This document shows positions 34,660 through 39,510 of a stretch of DNA of 39,510 nucleotides, in pieces. The translations under genes were made by a program, and so were the position numbers. Under the pieces are notes generated by a model that saw only the letters and a list, made by a program, of their open reading frames with translations, was not told the DNA's origin and did no database searches. Every line of letters begins with the position of its first letter. Position 1 is the first letter of the stretch. Where the stretch lies: NCBI GenBank assembly GCA_021794175.1, contig JAJYRI010000014.1:1-39510 (forward strand), given 5' to 3'. The stretch is from a bacterium. Its GTDB lineage: Bacteria > Vulcanimicrobiota > Vulcanimicrobiia > Vulcanimicrobiales > Vulcanimicrobiaceae.

Positions 34660-35745
34660 CTATTGGTTCGGAATAAAGTGAAAAACCGAAACCGTGTAAA
34701 TGATACCGCCGGAATATGTATAATCGGCGGTATCTTGCAATATCACCGAGATCGAACCGTCGGGTGAATCCCATCGCGTTCGGTGCGCGGACATAAATGT
34801 CGCCAATGCTGTTTTACGGTTCATCCGCTGCACGTAATTTGCGGGGAGATTTTTCGTAATCGAAGCACTGACGGCATCGTACGTCGGCGAATTGCCAAAG
34901 ACCGTCGGCGAATCGCAACGCAGCATCCAGTGAGAATCATTTTTTTCTTGGTTCGGATGAAAATAAACCGCATCGACTCCGCAATTTGAGTACATCTGCG
35001 CAAGGCGGAACGATGTAGTGTAGTTTTCGTCGAAGTATGCTCCGAACTCATTCCCCAACTCACTGCGGTTCGGCCGCCCACGAATCGCCGAAAAGTCCGT
35101 CGGTGCCTCTTTGAGGCCAACGACGACCTCTCGTGCAAAGGCGCCGAGAAACGCTTTGCGCTGCGCGGGCGTCATCCCCGAAGCGTAGAGCGCGAAACGA
35201 TGGTGTGCGGTAATATAATGACGCACCGAGACCACCACGCCGACCGAGGCAGGCTTCGAGCCCGACGCCGCTTGCACGAACGGCGTTGCGATGACGCGGC
35301 GGCCGTTCGATGCGGTCCAGGTGGTGATGACCGCACCGGTTCGCTTATCGAGTGCGCCGATTGCCATGAATCCTTTGAGCGAAGGAGCAAGATATTTTTC
35401 CGCGAGGTTGGAGGCGCGAACGATACTCGTCGTCGGTGGGAAATACCAGAGGAAGTGCACCGACCAATACTCCCGTTGCGAGGGAGCCGCAAAAGCGTGG
35501 CTGATAACGGCGTGCGGCAGCGAGAGCACGCGCAAGCCGTAACTATCGTAAAACTGGCCGGCTTCGGTGCGTTTTCCACGGAACGGTGCGAAGTTTTTCG
35601 TCATCGTTGCAACGAGATGCGGCATCGCTCGCTCCAGATAATTTTTTGCCGGGGCTTTCGCCGCCAACGCGGGAACGACGAAGAATGCGGCGACGGCAAA
35701 AAGTACGGCGATACGCAGGCGATTCCGAAGGGCAAGAACCTTCAT
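34660..35745 (-). CDS. Secreted protein of unknown function
   Basis: A 361-residue protein with a signal peptide (MKVLALRNRLRIAVLFAVAA, cleavage near ALA-AKA). The mature part is mixed alpha/beta with no motif I recognise. Notable parts are YWSVHFLWYFPPTTSIVRASNLAEKY (about 93-118), two Cys near 266 and 288, and a C-terminal beta segment, YTYSGGIIYTVSVFHF. AGAGAGGTG precedes the ATG. It converges with the second YXWXXGXW gene, 24 bases between stops. It is not obviously related to neighbouring genes. Confidence 0.75.
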   Translation of the reverse strand: MKVLALRNRLRIAVLFAVAAFFVVPALAAKAPAKNYLERAMPHLVATMTKNFAPFRGKRTEAGQFYDSYGLRVLSLPHAVISHAFAAPSQREYWSVHFLWYFPPTTSIVRASNLAEKYLAPSLKGFMAIGALDKRTGAVITTWTASNGRRVIATPFVQAASGSKPASVGVVVSVRHYITAHHRFALYASGMTPAQRKAFLGAFAREVVVGLKEAPTDFSAIRGRPNRSELGNEFGAYFDENYTTSFRLAQMYSNCGVDAVYFHPNQEKNDSHWMLRCDSPTVFGNSPTYDAVSASITKNLPANYVQRMNRKTALATFMSAHRTRWDSPDGSISVILQDTADYTYSGGIIYTVSVFHFIPNQ

Positions 35746-35832
35746 GGCGGCACCTCTCTTTCGTTCGCCGTCCCGCCTTCGTGAGGAAGCAGGCGTTCTC
35801 TTCTTCCCTTCCGAGGCGGCGAGCCGCGGCGA

Positions 35833-36276
35833 TTACGAGGTGGTCAGCTTGACCTCGACGGCGATTCCCTGGCGGACGCTTGCGGTAACGGTGCAATAAT
35901 CTTCGAAGAGCGCGCGGCAACGTTCGAAGCGTTCGCGCTGCTCTTCGGGGATATCCGCATGAAGCTCGACCTCGATCGCTCCGATCCGCAATCGCCCACG
36001 CTCGTTGCGCGCCTTGTGAATCGAAACGTTCGCGCGCAAGCCGTCGACCGACGCATGCGCTTTCCCCACGCAGAAGAGCAGGCTCGAGGCCAAGCAGCTA
36101 CCCACCGCCGCGCCGAGCATCGCATCGGGGCTCGGGCCCCGCGCCTCACCGAGCGGCGGCCCCTCCTCGGCGATGAACTCGGGCACGCTCGTGCCCTCGA
36201 CGCGAACGAGAAATTCGTAGCCTTCGCGTCGTTCTAGGGTCACTTTTGTCGGTTGGGGTTCCTCGAGATGGGCCAT
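35833..36276 (-). CDS. OsmC/YhfA-family thiol protein
   Basis: A 147-residue protein of the OsmC superfamily, which includes thiol-dependent hydroperoxide reductases. DAMLGAAVGSC61LASSLLF holds the first Cys at the start of the central helix. DYC128TVTASVRQG holds the second, so the peroxidase pair appears intact. The N-terminal strands (VTLERREGYEFLVRV) and GPSPDAM fit the fold. ATG 36276 is used because GAGGAGAT precedes it; the frame is open to 36630 but that part is antisense to the membrane-protein gene. Role in peroxide defence is likely but not certain, since YhfA-like members are less well defined. Confidence 0.88.
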   Translation of the reverse strand: MAHLEEPQPTKVTLERREGYEFLVRVEGTSVPEFIAEEGPPLGEARGPSPDAMLGAAVGSCLASSLLFCVGKAHASVDGLRANVSIHKARNERGRLRIGAIEVELHADIPEEQRERFERCRALFEDYCTVTASVRQGIAVEVKLTTS

Positions 36277-36414
36277 ATCGATCTCCTCGCGCCTTCGCGC
36301 ACCGCAGACACCGCCGGATACTCCCTTCAAACGCGCTCGCGCTCGCGCACTCCTGCGCGGCCGCGGCGGCGAGCCTAGTGGGAGCGAACGAGCGCCCGGG
36401 AGAAGAGCGCCCGC

Positions 36415-36903
36415 ATGCCTCCCACCACACGTCAGTACCCGGCGATCCTCGCCCGCGGCATCCTCGCCGGCGTCGTCGGCGCGATCTTGATCGACGGCTT
36501 CCTCTACGTCACCCAGGTGCGCCCGCAAGGCGGCACCATGGCGCAATTCTGGAGCTTCGTCGCGATGGCGGCGATGGGAAAGACGATTCTTTCCAATCCG
36601 CTCGCGCCGCTCTACGGTGCGATTATCCATCTCCTGGTCTCGCTGGCCTGGGGCGTCGCGTTCGCCTGGGTCGCCGCGTCGCAGCCCTTCATCGCCAAAC
36701 GCTGGCTGCCGTCGGGGCTTGCCTACGGCGTCGTCGTCTATCTCGCGATGGATGTCGTCATGCTCGCGGCCGGAGTGTTGCAGAACCCGAAGACCCCCAA
36801 CGATCTGATCTTCCAGTTACTCGCGCATATGGTGTTCTTCGGGCTCCCGATTGCCTGGATCGTCGCTGCGATGACTCCCACTTCCACCGACGCACAAGCG
36901 TAG
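36415..36903 (+). CDS. Four-helix membrane protein, unknown function
   Basis: A 162-residue membrane protein with helices at about 12-32, 44-60 (weaker), 66-87, 100-121 and 134-152. Its features are ILARGILAGVVGAILIDGFL at the start and HMVFFGLPIAWIVAAM at the end. It resembles, in general layout, small uncharacterised inner-membrane proteins; no family is assigned. GGGAGAAG precedes the ATG. The alr GTG starts one base after its stop, so the two are co-translated. The 138-base gap shared with the divergent OsmC gene is rich in short inverted repeats. Confidence 0.75.
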   Translation: MPPTTRQYPAILARGILAGVVGAILIDGFLYVTQVRPQGGTMAQFWSFVAMAAMGKTILSNPLAPLYGAIIHLLVSLAWGVAFAWVAASQPFIAKRWLPSGLAYGVVVYLAMDVVMLAAGVLQNPKTPNDLIFQLLAHMVFFGLPIAWIVAAMTPTSTDAQA

Positions 36904-36904
36904 C

Positions 36905-38038
36905 GTGAACGGCGCTCTCGAGATATCGCTCGCCGCGTTGCGCGCGAACGCCGAAGCGCTTCGCACGCTCGTCGGACCGACGCACGCCGCGTTCGTCGTC
37001 AAAGGGAACGCTTACGGCCACGGAGCCGTCGAGGTCGCCCGAGCGATTGAAAAGAACGCGCGCTATCTCTGCGTTTACACCATCGATGAGGCGCTCGCGT
37101 TACGTTCCGCCGGGATCGCGGCGCCGTTGCTTATTCTTGGGCCGGTTCCCGCCTCCGCACTGCGCAGCGCGATCGAAAACGATTGCGAGCTGCCGCTTTG
37201 GGACGAAGGCGGGTACCTCCGGGATATCGCCGCGGCGGCGCGCAGTTGCGGGCGCCCGGCGCGCGTGCACGTAAAAATCAATTCCGGCCTCAACCGGTTC
37301 GGCATCGAAGCCGAGGCGTGCGATGCGCTGCTCGATGCCGTCGCCGGCGTCCGCGATGTCGAGATCGTCGGCGTTTTTTCTCACCTCGCCGCCGCCGAAG
37401 AGATCGACTCGCCGTACACGCAATACCAACTCGCACGCTTTACTATCGCGCGCGAACGTCTGCGCGCGCGCTTCCCGACGGCGCAGCAGCATATCGCCGC
37501 CTCGGCGGCGGCGATGCTCTGGCCGCAATCGCGGCTCGATCTCGCGCGCTTCGGCATCGCCCTCTACGGCCTGTGGCCATCGGAGCAGACGCACGCGGCG
37601 ATGGGGGATTCCGGGCTCGCGTTAGAGCCCGCGCTGAGCTATCGTTCGCAACTCGTGGTGACCCGCGAGATCGACGCGGGCGAAGCGATCGGCTACGGCT
37701 GCACCTTTCACGCACCACGCGCGATGCGCATCGGCGTCCTGCCGCTAGGCTACGCCGACGGCATCCCGCGACTGCTCTCCAACGGCGGTGCCTTTCTTAT
37801 CGACGGCACGCGCTGCGCGATTCTCGGCCGAATCGCGATGAACACCTGCGTGCTCGATCTCACGAACGCCCCTGCCGCCGCCGTCGACACCAAAGTCACG
37901 CTCATCGGGCGCGACGGGAGCGAAGCGATCTCCGCCGATGATTGGGCCCGCTGGGCGCAGACGATTTCTTACGAGATCGTAACCCGGTTACCGAGCTCGC
38001 TGCCACGTTCATTCACTGAAAAAGTACACCCCGCGTAA
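36905..38038 (+). CDS. alr: Alanine racemase
   Basis: A 377-residue PLP enzyme that makes D-alanine for peptidoglycan. The PLP lysine is K33 in VVKGNAYGHG (Gly in place of the more usual Ala after Lys). The second catalytic base is Y264 in AIGYGCTF. LPLGYADGIPR and LGRIAMNTCVLDL are also conserved. The N-terminal TIM barrel (to about 240) and C-terminal beta domain are complete. GTG 36905 is the start, one base after the upstream stop. A Shine-Dalgarno is not evident, which fits translational coupling. Its presence implies a peptidoglycan wall. Confidence 0.95.
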   Translation: MNGALEISLAALRANAEALRTLVGPTHAAFVVKGNAYGHGAVEVARAIEKNARYLCVYTIDEALALRSAGIAAPLLILGPVPASALRSAIENDCELPLWDEGGYLRDIAAAARSCGRPARVHVKINSGLNRFGIEAEACDALLDAVAGVRDVEIVGVFSHLAAAEEIDSPYTQYQLARFTIARERLRARFPTAQQHIAASAAAMLWPQSRLDLARFGIALYGLWPSEQTHAAMGDSGLALEPALSYRSQLVVTREIDAGEAIGYGCTFHAPRAMRIGVLPLGYADGIPRLLSNGGAFLIDGTRCAILGRIAMNTCVLDLTNAPAAAVDTKVTLIGRDGSEAISADDWARWAQTISYEIVTRLPSSLPRSFTEKVHPA

Positions 38039-38069
38039 CAAGCTGCAACCGAAGGACGTTTTACGAGCG

Positions 38070-39510
<1,441 letters not shown>

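Overview
The window is GC-rich chromosomal DNA, densely packed and mostly housekeeping in content. It contains a partial infC, then rpmI-rplT, pheST, ispH, alr, lon with hsp20, and groES-groEL. Several traits point to a Terrabacteria-like lineage rather than Proteobacteria: CIRCE (HrcA) operators, a YqzL-like microprotein, a two-subunit KorAB-type oxidoreductase and many secreted low-complexity or propeller proteins. My best guess is Candidatus Eremiobacterota (WPS-2) or a close relative. That is an inference from gene content; no marker was placed on a tree. No tRNA, rRNA, CRISPR array, insertion sequence, integrase or phage gene was seen, so this is not a mobile island.

Layout. 1-971: the translation operon infC (3' part)-rpmI-rplT, ending in a strong terminator. 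1021-3819: a secreted-looking beta-carbonic anhydrase and an orphan chemoreceptor. 3816-5449: a Nudix hydrolase, divergent from a small membrane protein coupled to a SpoU-type RNA methyltransferase. 5564-11101: a YqzL-like microprotein and terminator, then pheS-pheT-cvpA-like-MFS, closely spaced or overlapping. 11118-16746: a secreted PKD-like protein and a propeller lipoprotein on the minus strand, divergent from a 7TM-PAS-SARP membrane regulator followed by a soluble SARP-like regulator. 16749-19661: lon and hsp20 behind a CIRCE element. 19666-24397: a secreted unknown divergent from hydrolase-dehydrogenase-ispH-permease. 24394-28191: an unknown protein, a DUF4282 membrane protein and a ferredoxin-dependent 2-oxoacid oxidoreductase pair. 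28288-30468: a MASE1-GGDEF-EAL protein with a structured leader. 30764-32861: groES-groEL with a clear sigma70-type promoter and CIRCE. 32978-34635: two tandem secreted YXWXXGXW proteins. 34660-36276: a secreted unknown and an OsmC-family protein. 36415 to the end: a membrane protein, alanine racemase, and a long copper-amine-oxidase-N-like repeat protein that runs off the window.

How the genes work together. Two heat-shock operons, hsp20-lon and groES-groEL, carry CIRCE operators and should answer to the same repressor, HrcA, which is not in the window. The most unusual locus is 12110-16746. There a regulator fuses a 7TMR-DISM-like membrane sensor and a PAS domain directly to a SARP-type DNA-binding and BTAD module. 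It sits beside a second, soluble SARP-like protein and is divergent from two exported proteins that could be its targets. This looks like a one-component membrane-anchored signalling system. The domain assignments come from reading the protein; the regulatory link is inference.
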